A DNA stretch of 64,000 nt from Paracoccaceae bacterium. Its GTDB lineage: Bacteria > Pseudomonadota > Alphaproteobacteria > Rhodobacterales > Rhodobacteraceae. The translations under genes and the position numbers were made by a program. Positions 17,671 to 26,951 of this stretch are shown piece by piece. Position 1 is the first letter of the stretch, and every line of letters begins with the position of its first letter. Under the pieces are notes generated by a model that saw only the letters and a program-made list of their open reading frames with translations, made no database searches and was not told the origin of the DNA. The stretch is taken from assembly GCA_030066905.1 (NCBI GenBank), contig JASJAR010000019.1:1-64000 (forward strand), in the 5' to 3' direction.

Positions 17671-18663
17671 ATGAATCTGCACGATCCGCGGCTGACGGCC
17701 GCCGGGCGACAGGAGGCGGCGCCGGTTCGCCGGCCGGGGGCGGACCATGTCGCGATCCTCATGGGGGTCCGGAACGGCGCGGCCTTTCTTGGCCGCCAAC
17801 TGGACTCGCTCGTCGAACAGACCCATCGCGACTGGTCGCTGGTCGTCGGCGACGACCGGTCGGAGGATGGCAGTGCCGACATCGTCCATTGTTTCGCCGC
17901 CGCCCATCCGGGGCACAGCATCCGGCTCGTTCCAGGCCCCCATGCGGGGTTCCAGCGCAACTTCCTCGGGCTGCTGGACAAGGTCCCGGACGCGGCACGC
18001 TACGTCGCTTTCGCCGATCAGGACGATGTCTGGCTGCCGGAAAAGCTCGCCCGCGCGGTGCGGGCGCTCGGCACGGGCGACGCGGCTCTTCCCCAGCTTT
18101 ACGGAACGCGCACCATCGTGACCGATGCCAATCTGGCCGCGAAAGGCCGGTCGCGGATTTTCGAGCGCCCGCCATCGTTCCGCAACGCGCTCGTCCAGAG
18201 CATCGCGGGCGGCAATACGATGGTCATGAACCGATCAGCCGCAGACCTTTTGCGCCGTGCCCGTCCGCCGGGCGACGAGATCGTTTCCCATGACTGGTGG
18301 GCCTACCAGGTCGTTTCCGGCGTCGGCGGCCGGGTTTTCTACGATGCCAACCCCTCGCTGCTCTATCGCCAGCATGGCAAGAACCTCGTCGGCTCGGGGC
18401 TCGGGCTGCGTGCGAAAGCAAGGCGCGCCCGGGCGCTCTTCGCCGGCGATCTTCGCCGCTACACAACGGTCAACATCGCCGCGCTCGCCGGCATCCGCGA
18501 GCTTCTGACCGAGGAGTGCCGCGATGACCTCGACCGGCTGCTGGCCCTGCGGGGCGCGGGGCCGCTTACACGGCTGAAGGCGTTCCGCGCCAGCGGCCTC
18601 CACCGCCAGACCCGGGCCGGGAACGCCGCGCTCTGGGCTGCTGTGGCTCTGGGGCGGTTGTAG
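17671..18663 (+). CDS. Glycosyltransferase family 2, rhamnosyltransferase-like
   Basis: 330 aa. A GT-A fold is indicated by VAILMGVRNGAAFLGRQLDSL (about 27-47), DDRSEDGS and the metal-binding DQDDVW motif near residue 115. DQDDVW is frequent in GT2 enzymes that add rhamnose or related deoxysugars to surface polysaccharides. The HDWW motif near residue 210 and the YRQHGKN segment are also typical. It is a soluble or peripheral cytoplasmic enzyme and lies at the edge of the capsule region. Its stop directly abuts the stop of the opposite-strand gene downstream. Confidence 0.85.
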   Translation: MNLHDPRLTAAGRQEAAPVRRPGADHVAILMGVRNGAAFLGRQLDSLVEQTHRDWSLVVGDDRSEDGSADIVHCFAAAHPGHSIRLVPGPHAGFQRNFLGLLDKVPDAARYVAFADQDDVWLPEKLARAVRALGTGDAALPQLYGTRTIVTDANLAAKGRSRIFERPPSFRNALVQSIAGGNTMVMNRSAADLLRRARPPGDEIVSHDWWAYQVVSGVGGRVFYDANPSLLYRQHGKNLVGSGLGLRAKARRARALFAGDLRRYTTVNIAALAGIRELLTEECRDDLDRLLALRGAGPLTRLKAFRASGLHRQTRAGNAALWAAVALGRL

Positions 18664-19314
18664 CTACTCGACGAGGCGAAGCCGGGTGATCTCGCCCAGG
18701 TGCTCGGGCCGCGATTGTCCCTCGTAGGGCCCGGCACAATCGCGCACATAGCGGATCAGAAGATCGGAGTAGAACTTCAGCACATGCGCCTTCCCCTGAA
18801 GGTCGCGCAGCGCGTGTTCGACCTCGACCTTCTCGGCATCCGTCAACTGACGGCGGTCTTCGAGCAGCGCCAGCCCGTAAAGCGGGCCGACGATGTCGAC
18901 GAGGGACTCGATGGCGATGCGTTCTTTGTGCGGCAAGGTCGGGCTCGACAGCCCAAGATCGAGCGCGAAGGCCGTCTGAAAGCTGCCGATGAAATAGCGG
19001 AAACGGAGGATGATATGTCGCACCCCATCCTTGACCGCTGACACCAGGAAGCTCAGCCCCGCGAGCTTCAGATCCGGCAGATCGATGGAATAGTCGGGTT
19101 TCGAGACAATGTTGCGGGACCCGCCGAACTCGTCGAGGAGCGCACGGATTTCCTTCGCCAGACGTGTCGTGAAAACGGTGAAGAGATCGGGGAGTTTCGT
19201 GAAAGACACCCTGTTGCGGTAGTCTTTGTGGAGCAGTTCGCAGGAGCGAACGACAACACTCCCTTCGGCCTGAAGCTGGAGATTCACCACAAACATGTCG
19301 TTAATATTCGGCAT
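18664..19314 (-). CDS. Conserved-looking protein of unknown function
   Basis: 216 aa from ATG 19314; a TTG 33 bases upstream is possible but adds a low-complexity Gly-Cys stretch. The protein appears soluble, mixed alpha/beta, with no signal peptide, no strong membrane segment and no motif I recognise. It contains a basic, aromatic region HIILRFRYFIGSFQTAF and an acidic helix LTDAEKVEVEHALRDLQGK. It is divergent from the CheB-CheR-PAS gene across a 143-base AT-rich region, which hints at shared regulation with that signalling protein, but nothing more can be said. Confidence 0.6.
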   Translation of the reverse strand: MPNINDMFVVNLQLQAEGSVVVRSCELLHKDYRNRVSFTKLPDLFTVFTTRLAKEIRALLDEFGGSRNIVSKPDYSIDLPDLKLAGLSFLVSAVKDGVRHIILRFRYFIGSFQTAFALDLGLSSPTLPHKERIAIESLVDIVGPLYGLALLEDRRQLTDAEKVEVEHALRDLQGKAHVLKFYSDLLIRYVRDCAGPYEGQSRPEHLGEITRLRLVE

Positions 19315-19457
19315 TCCACCGCACCCTCCGGTTGCAGAAGCAGACAATACTCTTACATTGGTTGTGTATTCGTTAACGTGGTATTCACCGTGTTGGGGAA
19401 AATAGTTAACAAATCATTTCTGAGGCCCTGTTCAAGAGACCTAGTGCAAGCGCGCAG

Positions 19458-22367
19458 ATGAACAAACAAGAACCCCAAGTGCAGCGCACCCCTTCTCAAA
19501 CCGCGCATTTTATGATCGGGATCGCCGCATCCGCCGGCGGTCTGGAGGCAATCAGCCAACTTCTGAACGCGCTGCCGACCGACACCGGGGCGAGCTACGT
19601 CATAGCCCAGCATATGTCCCCGACCCATAAGAGCCTGATGCTGACACTGCTGGCGCGGGAGACGGAACTGCCGATCGAAGAGATCGGCACGGGGACAATC
19701 CCGGCGCGGAACACGATCTATCTCACACCTCCGAACAGCGATGTGGTGATGCAGGACGGCAAACTGTCCCTGGCCAAGCCGCTGGGCAGCACCGGCGCGC
19801 CGAAACCCTCAGCCGACCGGCTCTTTGCGACGCTGGCCGAGAACAGCGGCGAGATGGCCATCGGCATCGTGCTGTCGGGAACGGGAAGCGACGGCAGCTA
19901 CGGCGTGCAGGCCATTCGCGAGGCAGGCGGGATCACCATCGCGCAGGACGTGTCGAGCGCGAAATACGACGGCATGCCGGTTTCGGCCGCCGAGACGGGA
20001 TGCGTCGATCTCGTTCTGTCGCCGACCCAGATCGGACAGCATATCGGCAAGATCCTCGCCGAGCCGCGCGATTTCGAAGCGTTGACCCGCATCAACGAGA
20101 ACCCCTCGAAGATGTCGGACCTGCTTCAGATCCTTCTGGCCCGGACGCGGGTTGACTTTCGCGAGTACAAAGAAAGCACGATCCAGCGACGGATTCAGCG
20201 GCGCATGGTCGCACTCGGGATCGACGATTACGAAGACTACGTCCGCCACTGCCGCGCCTCGACAACCGAGACCGATGCGCTGTTTAAGGATCTGTTGATC
20301 TCGGTGACCCGCTTCTTTCGCGACCCCGACGAGTTCGAATCCCTCGTTCCCACCATCGCCGCGCTCGCCGAAAGTGACACCAACCGGCCGATCCGGGTTT
20401 GGGTCGCGGGCTGTGCGACCGGCGAGGAGGCCTATTCCATCGCCATGATGGTGGCCGAGGCCCTCGGCGGCCCGGAACACATCTCGAAAGAACGGGTGCA
20501 GATCTTCGCCACCGACATCGACAAGGGCGCACTCGAACGCGCCCGGCTCGGCGAATACCCGCAATCGGCCCTCAACGACGTGCCCGAAAGTTACCGCGAG
20601 AAGTATTTCCTGCTGCGCGAAGGCCGGGTCGTCATGCGCCCCGAACTCCGCGCCGTCATCCTGTTCTCGCTCCACAACGTCATCCAGGACCCGCCGTTCA
20701 TCAACGTCGATCTGGTCTCGCTGCGCAACCTGCTGATCTATTTCAACACCAGGCTCCAGGAGCGGGTGCTGGGCCGGGTCTATCACGCCCTGTCCTCGCG
20801 CGGGTTCCTGTTCCTCGGCCGGTCGGAAACCATCGGCTCGCTGGAGGTCGATTTCGAACCGCTGCCCGACACGAACCGCCTCTTCCGCCGGCGCGCCGTG
20901 ACCCGGAAGGGTCTTGATGGTCCGGCCCGCGCCGCGCTGCAAAGCGACATGTTCTGGGCAGGCCGCATGCCGGCCATCCAGAGCGGCAGCGGCAGCGATG
21001 TCGACCGCGAGATGTTCGACACGCTGGCCCGAAGCCTTGCCACCAACGCCGTCCTCGTCACGGCCCAGCAGGACATCGTCCGCGTCTACGGTGACATCAG
21101 CCCGTTCATCGAACTCACCGAGGCATCGAACCTCAACCTCCGCCTCTCCCTTCTGCGCAAGCCCTTCCGCGACGAAGCCCGTTCCCTCTGCATCATCAGC
21201 CTCAAGAAGGGCGAGCGAAAGCGCGGGCTGAAACAGCCGTTCGAAGGGGCGGACTTCACCCATATCAGGCTCGAAGCCATCCCCCTCCGGCTCAAGGACG
21301 CTGCCGAACGCTACGCTCTGATCACGATCCAGACCTACGTCGAAGAGGGCGACGAGACGCCCGGCGAGGCTCTTGCCGACAATGGTGGGGATGAACGGGT
21401 GCGCCAGCTTCAGGCCGATGTCGCGACGGCCCGGGAGGCGCTCCAGCAGACGGTCGAGGAACTCCAGACCTCGAACGAGGAACTCCAGTCGGTGAACGAA
21501 GAACTCCAGTCGACCAACGAGGAGCTGCAAGCCTCGAACGAGGAACTCGAGACGTCGAACGAGGAACTGCAGTCCACCAACGAGGAACTGATCACCGTCA
21601 ACGAGGAACTACAGGTCAATTCCGCAGAGCTCGACGCCACGCGGAGCGAGCTCGAAGCGGTTCTCGACGCCTCGCCGATGGCAATTCTGGTGATCAATTC
21701 GGCGTTGCAGATCAACCGTGCAAGCGATCCCGCCCAGACGCTCTTCAAGCTGCCGGCCAATTACATCGACCTTCATCTGGGCGAGTGCGAGGTGCCCGAG
21801 GGGTTTCCGAACCTGATCGAGATCGCAAGCCAGGTGTTCTCCAGCCGCCAGACCTACGAGCGGAGCTTTCGCCAGGCCAATGGCGTCTTTTCGATCGTCT
21901 GCGCGCCCTACGCGACCTCGAGCGGCCAGGTCCGCGGCGTCAATCTCGTCATCAACCAGATCGAATCGGCAGCCATGTTCGAAACAAGAGCGGCCCTCGC
22001 GCAGCTCGAGATGGTCCAGGAGCTTGCCGACGTCGCGCATTTCGAACTCGACGTCACATCGAACCATCTCAAATGGTCCGGCAAGGTGTTCGACATCCAC
22101 GGACTGGACCGGAGCGTCAAGGCGCCCACCGTCGAAGAAGCGATCCGGTTTTATCACGAGGATGACCGGGACCGGGTCGCCGCCGCCGTCCGGTCGGCGG
22201 TCGAGCAGGGAAAGCCGTTCGCATTCCGGCTGCGTCTGCGGCGCGCCGACGGCAAGATCATCAAGGTGGAATCCCAGGGCCGTCCGCTCTTCGACGACCA
22301 TGGAAACCCGTCGTCGCTTGTCGGGATCTTCCGCCAGTTGCCGGACGATGCCGAGATCGGAGCGTAG
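19458..22367 (+). CDS. CheB-CheR-coiled-coil-PAS fusion without kinase domain
   Basis: 969 aa. Residues ~15-205 form a CheB methylesterase domain without a receiver: catalytic Ser in ASAGG, His in AQHMSP and Asp in SGTGSDGSYG are all present. Residues ~220-480 form a CheR methyltransferase domain with TRFFRDPDEF and WVAGCATGEEAYSIAM. Residues ~660-735 are a near-perfect heptad coiled coil, built from repeats of the type EELQSTNEELQ. Two PAS-like domains follow (about 736-845 and 850-965). Related proteins often end in a histidine kinase; this one stops after the second PAS. It probably modifies and senses signals as a soluble cytoplasmic hub, possibly working with a separate kinase. No other chemotaxis genes are nearby. 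Confidence 0.88.
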   Translation: MNKQEPQVQRTPSQTAHFMIGIAASAGGLEAISQLLNALPTDTGASYVIAQHMSPTHKSLMLTLLARETELPIEEIGTGTIPARNTIYLTPPNSDVVMQDGKLSLAKPLGSTGAPKPSADRLFATLAENSGEMAIGIVLSGTGSDGSYGVQAIREAGGITIAQDVSSAKYDGMPVSAAETGCVDLVLSPTQIGQHIGKILAEPRDFEALTRINENPSKMSDLLQILLARTRVDFREYKESTIQRRIQRRMVALGIDDYEDYVRHCRASTTETDALFKDLLISVTRFFRDPDEFESLVPTIAALAESDTNRPIRVWVAGCATGEEAYSIAMMVAEALGGPEHISKERVQIFATDIDKGALERARLGEYPQSALNDVPESYREKYFLLREGRVVMRPELRAVILFSLHNVIQDPPFINVDLVSLRNLLIYFNTRLQERVLGRVYHALSSRGFLFLGRSETIGSLEVDFEPLPDTNRLFRRRAVTRKGLDGPARAALQSDMFWAGRMPAIQSGSGSDVDREMFDTLARSLATNAVLVTAQQDIVRVYGDISPFIELTEASNLNLRLSLLRKPFRDEARSLCIISLKKGERKRGLKQPFEGADFTHIRLEAIPLRLKDAAERYALITIQTYVEEGDETPGEALADNGGDERVRQLQADVATAREALQQTVEELQTSNEELQSVNEELQSTNEELQASNEELETSNEELQSTNEELITVNEELQVNSAELDATRSELEAVLDASPMAILVINSALQINRASDPAQTLFKLPANYIDLHLGECEVPEGFPNLIEIASQVFSSRQTYERSFRQANGVFSIVCAPYATSSGQVRGVNLVINQIESAAMFETRAALAQLEMVQELADVAHFELDVTSNHLKWSGKVFDIHGLDRSVKAPTVEEAIRFYHEDDRDRVAAAVRSAVEQGKPFAFRLRLRRADGKIIKVESQGRPLFDDHGNPSSLVGIFRQLPDDAEIGA

Positions 22368-22419
22368 CGCCGAGGGGGAGGCGGTTTCGGTCGCCGGCCG
22401 GGGGGGCCTCGATCCGGTG

Positions 22420-23088
22420 CTATCGCTGACCGTCCTCGGGCCAGAGCCACCGCACCAGCACCACCGCGGCCACCGCGCCAAGGACTTGCGCGGCGACGAA
22501 CCCCGGCAGGTCGAGCGGCCGGATGCCCGAGAAGGTGTCGGTCAGGCTGCGCGCGAGCGCCACTGCGGGGTTGGCAAAGGACGTCGAGGCCGTGAACCAA
22601 TAGGCGGCCGTGATGTAGAGCCCCACAAGCCACGGCACCGCGTCGGGCCGTGCCCGGATCCCGATCAGGATCGCCAGGACCAGTCCGAAGGCGGCGACGG
22701 TTTCGGAAAACCACTGCGCGGGGCCGGTCCGGACATTGGCCGAGACCTGCAAGAGCGTTTCGTCGAACATCGCATGCGCGGCGAAGGTGCCCACCGCACC
22801 CCCGGCGCATTGCACGGCGACATAGGCCACCGCGAGGCGGGCCGCGATCTCCCCCCGGAGTGCGAAGGCGAGCGTCACGGCGGGGTTGAAATGGGCCCCC
22901 GAAACCGGCCCCAGGAGCGTGATCAGAACCACGAGGATCGCACCGGTCGGAAGGGTGTTTCCCAGAAGTTGCAGCGCGATGTCGTCGGTCAGCCGGCTCG
23001 CCATGATCCCCGACCCGACGACCGTCGCCACGAGAAAGCCCGTGCCGAGCGCCTCGCTGGCAAGACGGCGGCCTGGCGAGACGGTCAT
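22420..23088 (-). CDS. MIP-family channel (aquaporin/glycerol facilitator)
   Basis: 222 aa from ATG 23088; longer frames run into tRNA-Lys and are excluded. It has six hydrophobic segments and the two half-helix loops with Asn-Pro-Ala: HFNPAVT near residue 65 and SFANPAVALAR near residue 180. The Arg after the second NPA supports a selectivity filter. The N-terminus SEALGTGFLVATVVGSGIM is the typical first helix. It conducts water or small neutral solutes across the inner membrane. I cannot tell water from glycerol or metalloid selectivity, and no ars or glp genes are adjacent. Confidence 0.88.
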   Translation of the reverse strand: MTVSPGRRLASEALGTGFLVATVVGSGIMASRLTDDIALQLLGNTLPTGAILVVLITLLGPVSGAHFNPAVTLAFALRGEIAARLAVAYVAVQCAGGAVGTFAAHAMFDETLLQVSANVRTGPAQWFSETVAAFGLVLAILIGIRARPDAVPWLVGLYITAAYWFTASTSFANPAVALARSLTDTFSGIRPLDLPGFVAAQVLGAVAAVVLVRWLWPEDGQR

Positions 23089-23167
23089 CGCGCGCTCCGG
23101 GGGTGGGGTATGGCGGTCGTCCACCGGGAAACACCCGAAACCATCGCCACGCCTATGAGGGATGTGG

Positions 23168-23243
23168 TGGTGAGCCGTGCAGGATTCGAACCTGCGACCC
23201 ACTGATTAAAAGTCAGTTGCTCTACCAACTGAGCTAACGGCCC
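23168..23243 (-). tRNA. tRNA-Lys (TTT)
   Basis: Cloverleaf on the minus strand: acceptor GGGCCGT / ACGGCTC (one G-T pair), D-arm GCTC-AGTTGGTA-GAGC, anticodon loop CTTTTAA (anticodon TTT), T-arm with GGTTCGAATCC, discriminator A and encoded CCA (23168-23170). 76 bases including CCA. Confidence 0.97.
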
Positions 23244-23279
23244 GACCACGATGGCGGCCCGCGGGCCGCATGAGGGGCC

Positions 23280-23308
23280 CTGCTACAAGCGCACCCGATA
23301 TGCGTCAA
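23280..23308 (-). promoter_or_regulatory. Promoter of tRNA-Lys
   Basis: Read leftward: -35 TTGACG (complement of 23303-23308), 17-base spacer, -10-like TAGCAG (complement of 23280-23285). The start point would be ~30 bases before the mature 5' end at 23243. The -35 is close to consensus, the -10 is weaker. Confidence 0.55.
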
Positions 23309-23374
23309 GGGATAAGTCGAGCCGACGGCCCGGCAATCTTCCCAACACCGCTGTGAGCCGTTATAGGCCCGGCC

Positions 23375-24211
23375 ATGGCTGCGGCTACCGGAGAAAACGG
23401 CCTCCCGTTCATGAAGATGCACGGGCTCGGCAACGACTTTGTCGTGATCGACGCGCGGGCGGGCGCGATCGATCTTTCGTCTGCGCTGGCGCTCCGCCTC
23501 GCCGACCGGCATCGCGGCGTCGGGTTCGACCAACTCGCCCTGATCGGCCCCGGGGACGGCGAGGCCGACGCGACGCTGCGCTTTTTCAACGCCGACGGGA
23601 CGCCGTCGGCGACCTGCGGCAATGCCACCCGCTGCGTCGCACGCCATCTGATGGACGAAACCGGCCGGACACAGCTCACACTCAGGACCGACCGCGGGCT
23701 TCTGGCAGCCGAAGATGCCGGCAGCGGCCTGACACGGGTCAACCTCGGCCCGCCACAGCTCGACTGGTCGGAGATCCCGTTGGCCGCGCCCTGCGACACG
23801 ATCGATCTGCCGATCCCCGGAAACCCCGTCGCCACGGGCATGGGCAACCCCCATTGCACGTTCTTCGTGCCCGATGCCGGGGCCGTCGACGTGGAAGGGA
23901 TCGGCGCGAAGATGGAGACCCACGCGCTCTTTCCCGAGCGCACGAATGTCGAATTCGCCGAAGTTGCCGGACCGGACCTGTTGCGCGTCCGCGTCTGGGA
24001 GCGGGGGACGGGGGTCACGCTTGCGTCGGGCTCCTGCGCCTCGGCCGCCGCCGTTGCCGCGATCCGGAGGGGGCTCACTGGCCGGCAGGTGTCGGTCGTG
24101 CTCGACGGCGGGCCGCTGGAGATCGACTGGCGCGACGACGGGGTCTGGATGACCGGCCCGACGGCCCATGTGTTTTCCGGCATTCTCACGGCCGACTTTG
24201 TGGCGGGCTGA
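23375..24211 (+). CDS. dapF: Diaminopimelate epimerase
   Basis: 278 aa. The [13 protein letters not shown] start, GVGFDQL and the two catalytic cysteines are present: Cys81 in ATCGNATRC and Cys221 in GSCASAAA, plus MGNPHC and ERGTG. The enzyme interconverts LL- and meso-diaminopimelate in lysine and peptidoglycan synthesis, using the two cysteines as acid and base. It is four bases upstream of mtaB on the same strand, a conserved pairing in Rhodobacteraceae. Cytoplasmic. Confidence 0.96.
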   Translation: MAAATGENGLPFMKMHGLGNDFVVIDARAGAIDLSSALALRLADRHRGVGFDQLALIGPGDGEADATLRFFNADGTPSATCGNATRCVARHLMDETGRTQLTLRTDRGLLAAEDAGSGLTRVNLGPPQLDWSEIPLAAPCDTIDLPIPGNPVATGMGNPHCTFFVPDAGAVDVEGIGAKMETHALFPERTNVEFAEVAGPDLLRVRVWERGTGVTLASGSCASAAAVAAIRRGLTGRQVSVVLDGGPLEIDWRDDGVWMTGPTAHVFSGILTADFVAG

Positions 24212-24214
24212 GAG

Positions 24215-25468
24215 ATGGACCGGAACGCGCCCGTCTTTGCCAATTTCGGTTGCAGGCTCAATGCCTACGAAACCCACGCCATGGAAGAGATGGCCGCCGC
24301 CGCAGGTCTCGGCGATGCGGTGGTCGTGAACACCTGCGCGGTGACCGCCGAGGCCGTGCGCAAGGCGCGGTCGGAAATCCGCCGGCTCCGGCGCGCCCAT
24401 CCCGGCGCCCGGATCATCGTGACGGGCTGTGCCGCCCAGACCGAACCGGGGACCTTCGAAGCGATGCCGGAGGTCGACCTCATTCTCGGCAACGCCGAGA
24501 AAATGCAGCCCGAGACCTGGGTGGGGGCGGCAGAGTTCCGGCCCGAGACCGAACGGGTGCAGGTCGACGACATCATGTCGGTGACGGAAACCGCCGGCCA
24601 CCTGATCGACGGGTTCGGCACGCGCTCGCGCGCCTATGTCCAGGTCCAGAACGGCTGCGACCACCGCTGCACGTTCTGCATCATTCCCTATGGCCGGGGG
24701 AACTCGCGCTCGGTTCCGGCCGGGGTGGTGGTCGACCAGGTCAAGAGGCTCCGCGACCGGGGATTCAACGAGGTCGTGCTCACGGGGGTCGATCTCACCT
24801 CATGGGGCGCCGACCTTCCGGGCGCGCCGCGCCTTGGAGACCTCGTGCGGCGGCTCCTGAAGCTGACCGACATTCCCAGGCTCCGGATTTCCTCGATCGA
24901 CAGCATCGAGGCCGACCCCGCGCTGATGGAGGCGATCGCGACGGAGCCGCGGCTCATGCCGCATCTCCATCTGTCGCTCCAGGCCGGGGACGACCTGGTC
25001 CTCAAACGGATGAAACGGCGGCACCTGCGGGACGACGCGGTCGCGTTCTGCGAAAAAGCCCGGGCGCTGCGGCCCGACATCACTTTCGGCGCCGACATCA
25101 TCGCGGGCTTTCCCACCGAAACCGAGGCGATGTTCGAAAACACGCTCCGGCTCGTCGGCGATTGCGGCCTCACCTGGCTGCACGTCTTTCCCTATTCCCC
25201 CCGGCCCGGCACACCGGCGGCCAGGATGCCCCAGGTCGACGGGGCGGCGATCAAGTCCCGCGCGGCCCGCCTCCGGACCGCGGGCAAGGCCGCCGTGGAG
25301 GCCCATCTCGCGGCGCAGGTGGGGCGTGGCCACCGCGTACTGATGGAAAGCCCCGCGATGGGCCGCACCGAACATTTCGCCGAGGTCCGGTTCGAACGGC
25401 AGCAGCCGGAGGGAGCCATCGTCGAGACGGTGGTCGCCGGCTGCGCCGAAGGCTACCTCACGGCATGA
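24215..25468 (+). CDS. mtaB: tRNA t6A37 methylthiotransferase MtaB
   Basis: 417 aa. The N-terminal UPF0004 domain has conserved cysteines (GCRLNAYE, NTCAVT, TGCAAQ), the radical-SAM core has CDHRCTFC (Cys148, Cys152, Cys155), and the C-terminal part fits a TRAM-like end. GCRLN and the GRGNSRS motif point to MtaB rather than MiaB or RimO. It adds a methylthio group to N6-threonylcarbamoyladenosine at tRNA position 37. It follows dapF closely. Both [4Fe-4S] clusters should be functional, as all six cysteines are present. Confidence 0.93.
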   Translation: MDRNAPVFANFGCRLNAYETHAMEEMAAAAGLGDAVVVNTCAVTAEAVRKARSEIRRLRRAHPGARIIVTGCAAQTEPGTFEAMPEVDLILGNAEKMQPETWVGAAEFRPETERVQVDDIMSVTETAGHLIDGFGTRSRAYVQVQNGCDHRCTFCIIPYGRGNSRSVPAGVVVDQVKRLRDRGFNEVVLTGVDLTSWGADLPGAPRLGDLVRRLLKLTDIPRLRISSIDSIEADPALMEAIATEPRLMPHLHLSLQAGDDLVLKRMKRRHLRDDAVAFCEKARALRPDITFGADIIAGFPTETEAMFENTLRLVGDCGLTWLHVFPYSPRPGTPAARMPQVDGAAIKSRAARLRTAGKAAVEAHLAAQVGRGHRVLMESPAMGRTEHFAEVRFERQQPEGAIVETVVAGCAEGYLTA

Positions 25469-25538
25469 GCCGTCTCGTCGCCGAGACGGCGGGCCTTGCC
25501 CGCAACTGGGCCGCCCCACCGACAGGAGACCCAAGATA

Positions 25539-26156
25539 ATGCAGCTCTTTCACAATCCCGCCTCGCCCTATTGCCGGAAGGTCGATGTCCTGCTCCACGA
25601 AACCGGCCATTTCGGGGATGTCGAGCCGCTGCCCGCCGGCGGGCACCCGACGGCCACCGGAGCGGATGCGAACATGCCGGTCGCCCACAACCCGCTCGGC
25701 AAAATTCCGACGCTGCTGAGGCCGGACGGGCCCGCGCTCTACGACAGCCGGGTGATCTGCCGGTATCTCGACACGCTCTACGATGCGGGCCTCTACCCCG
25801 ACCACCGGCTCTGGGAGGTGCTCACCCTCGAAGCCACCGCGGACGGGGTCATGGAGGCCGCCGTGCTCATGGTCTACGAGGGTCGGTCGCGCCCGGCCGA
25901 GCTGCGCCATGAGGCCTGGGTCGACGCGCAATGGCTGAAGGTCACACGGGCGCTCGACGTCATCGAGGCACGCTGGATGAGCCACCTCGCCGGCAAACTC
26001 GACATGGGGCATATCGCCGTGGCCTGCGCCCTTGGCTACCTCGACTTCCGCCACGGCGAGCGCGACTGGCGCACCGGGCGGGCCGCACTTGCAAGCTGGT
26101 TCGCCACCTTCGAGGAGCGTCCCTCGATGATCGCCACCTCCCCCGAGCAGGTCTGA
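25539..26156 (+). CDS. Glutathione S-transferase family protein
   Basis: 205 aa. The N-terminal thioredoxin-like domain starts LFHNPASPYCRKVDVLLHETG, with SPYCRK at the position of the catalytic Ser/Cys of bacterial GSTs, then NPLGKIPTLL (cis-Pro) and DSRVICRYLD (glutathione-binding Ser). The C-terminal helical domain contains the conserved N-capping region GHIAVACALGYLDFR. A cytoplasmic glutathione-dependent transferase or reductase; the substrate is unknown. The start is preceded by GGAGACC. It lies ~70 bases after mtaB and may be part of that transcript. Confidence 0.85.
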   Translation: MQLFHNPASPYCRKVDVLLHETGHFGDVEPLPAGGHPTATGADANMPVAHNPLGKIPTLLRPDGPALYDSRVICRYLDTLYDAGLYPDHRLWEVLTLEATADGVMEAAVLMVYEGRSRPAELRHEAWVDAQWLKVTRALDVIEARWMSHLAGKLDMGHIAVACALGYLDFRHGERDWRTGRAALASWFATFEERPSMIATSPEQV

Positions 26157-26361
26157 CCGGATGGGCCGGCCGGATTGCCGTAAGTTGTTGCTACGGATTC
26201 ACAATAAATTCATTCTTGCCCGCAAAACGACAATGCCTGCGCCCGTTTGTCCGCTGGACGGCGCGGGGGGGGCGGACTAGGTAGCGGGTCGATCAGGGCG
26301 GGGGCTGTCGAATCCGCCCGCCTGCGTATTGGACGGTCTGTCCGCAGACATGGAGATTTAG

Positions 26362-26940
26362 GTGAGCCAAGCAGAAGACCACGAAGGCACACGCCGCGAC
26401 TTCCTGTATTATGCGACCGCCGGGGCCGGTGCCGTCGTTACGGGTGCGGCCGTGTGGCCGCTCATCAACCAGATGAACCCGTCGGCGGATGTCCAGGCGC
26501 TCTCGTCGATCCGCGTCGACATCTCGGGCGTCGAGCCCGGAACGCAGCTCACCGTGTCGTTCCTCGGCAAGCCCGTCTTCATCCGTCGCCGCACCGAAGA
26601 GGAAATCGCAGATGCCCAGGCGGTGGACCTGTCGGACCTGCCGGACAACAACGCCCGCAACGAAAACATCGACCCGGATGCGGACGGTGCGGACGCCAAC
26701 CGCTTCCTCACCCCGCCCACAGAGGGCGGGCTTGAAGGCGAATGGCTCGTGATGATCGGCGTCTGCACCCATCTCGGCTGCGTGCCGCTCGGGAATGCCG
26801 GCGATTTCAACGGCTGGTTCTGCCCCTGCCACGGGTCGCATTACGACACGTCGGGCCGCATCCGCCGCGGCCCGGCGCCCGAAAACCTGCCGGTCCCGGC
26901 CGCGCAGTTCGCTGACGAAAACACTCTGGTCCTCGGATAA
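26362..26940 (+). CDS. petA: Ubiquinol-cytochrome c reductase Rieske iron-sulfur subunit
   Basis: 192 aa from GTG 26362, with TGGAG upstream. A twin-arginine-type N-terminus ([14 protein letters not shown]) leads into the single transmembrane helix used as a TAT anchor. The Rieske [2Fe-2S] ligands are Cys135/His137 in CTHLGC and Cys154/His157 in CPCHGSHYD; Cys140 and Cys156 form the disulfide. A ~40-residue acidic insertion at about 75-115 is typical of Rhodobacterales. It accepts an electron from ubiquinol at the Qo site and passes it to cytochrome c1. First gene of petABC. Confidence 0.97.
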   Translation: MSQAEDHEGTRRDFLYYATAGAGAVVTGAAVWPLINQMNPSADVQALSSIRVDISGVEPGTQLTVSFLGKPVFIRRRTEEEIADAQAVDLSDLPDNNARNENIDPDADGADANRFLTPPTEGGLEGEWLVMIGVCTHLGCVPLGNAGDFNGWFCPCHGSHYDTSGRIRRGPAPENLPVPAAQFADENTLVLG

Positions 26941-26951
26941 GGGAGTCACAT

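Noticed and set aside
21450-21630. 21-base tandem repeat as a minisatellite
   Set aside because: It encodes a heptad coiled coil inside an intact gene, so it is treated as protein structure; possible length variation is noted under findings.
23089-23202. N-terminal extension of the aquaporin gene to 23202
   Set aside because: It would read through the CCA end of tRNA-Lys and its flank; ATG 23088 gives a normal MIP N-terminus.
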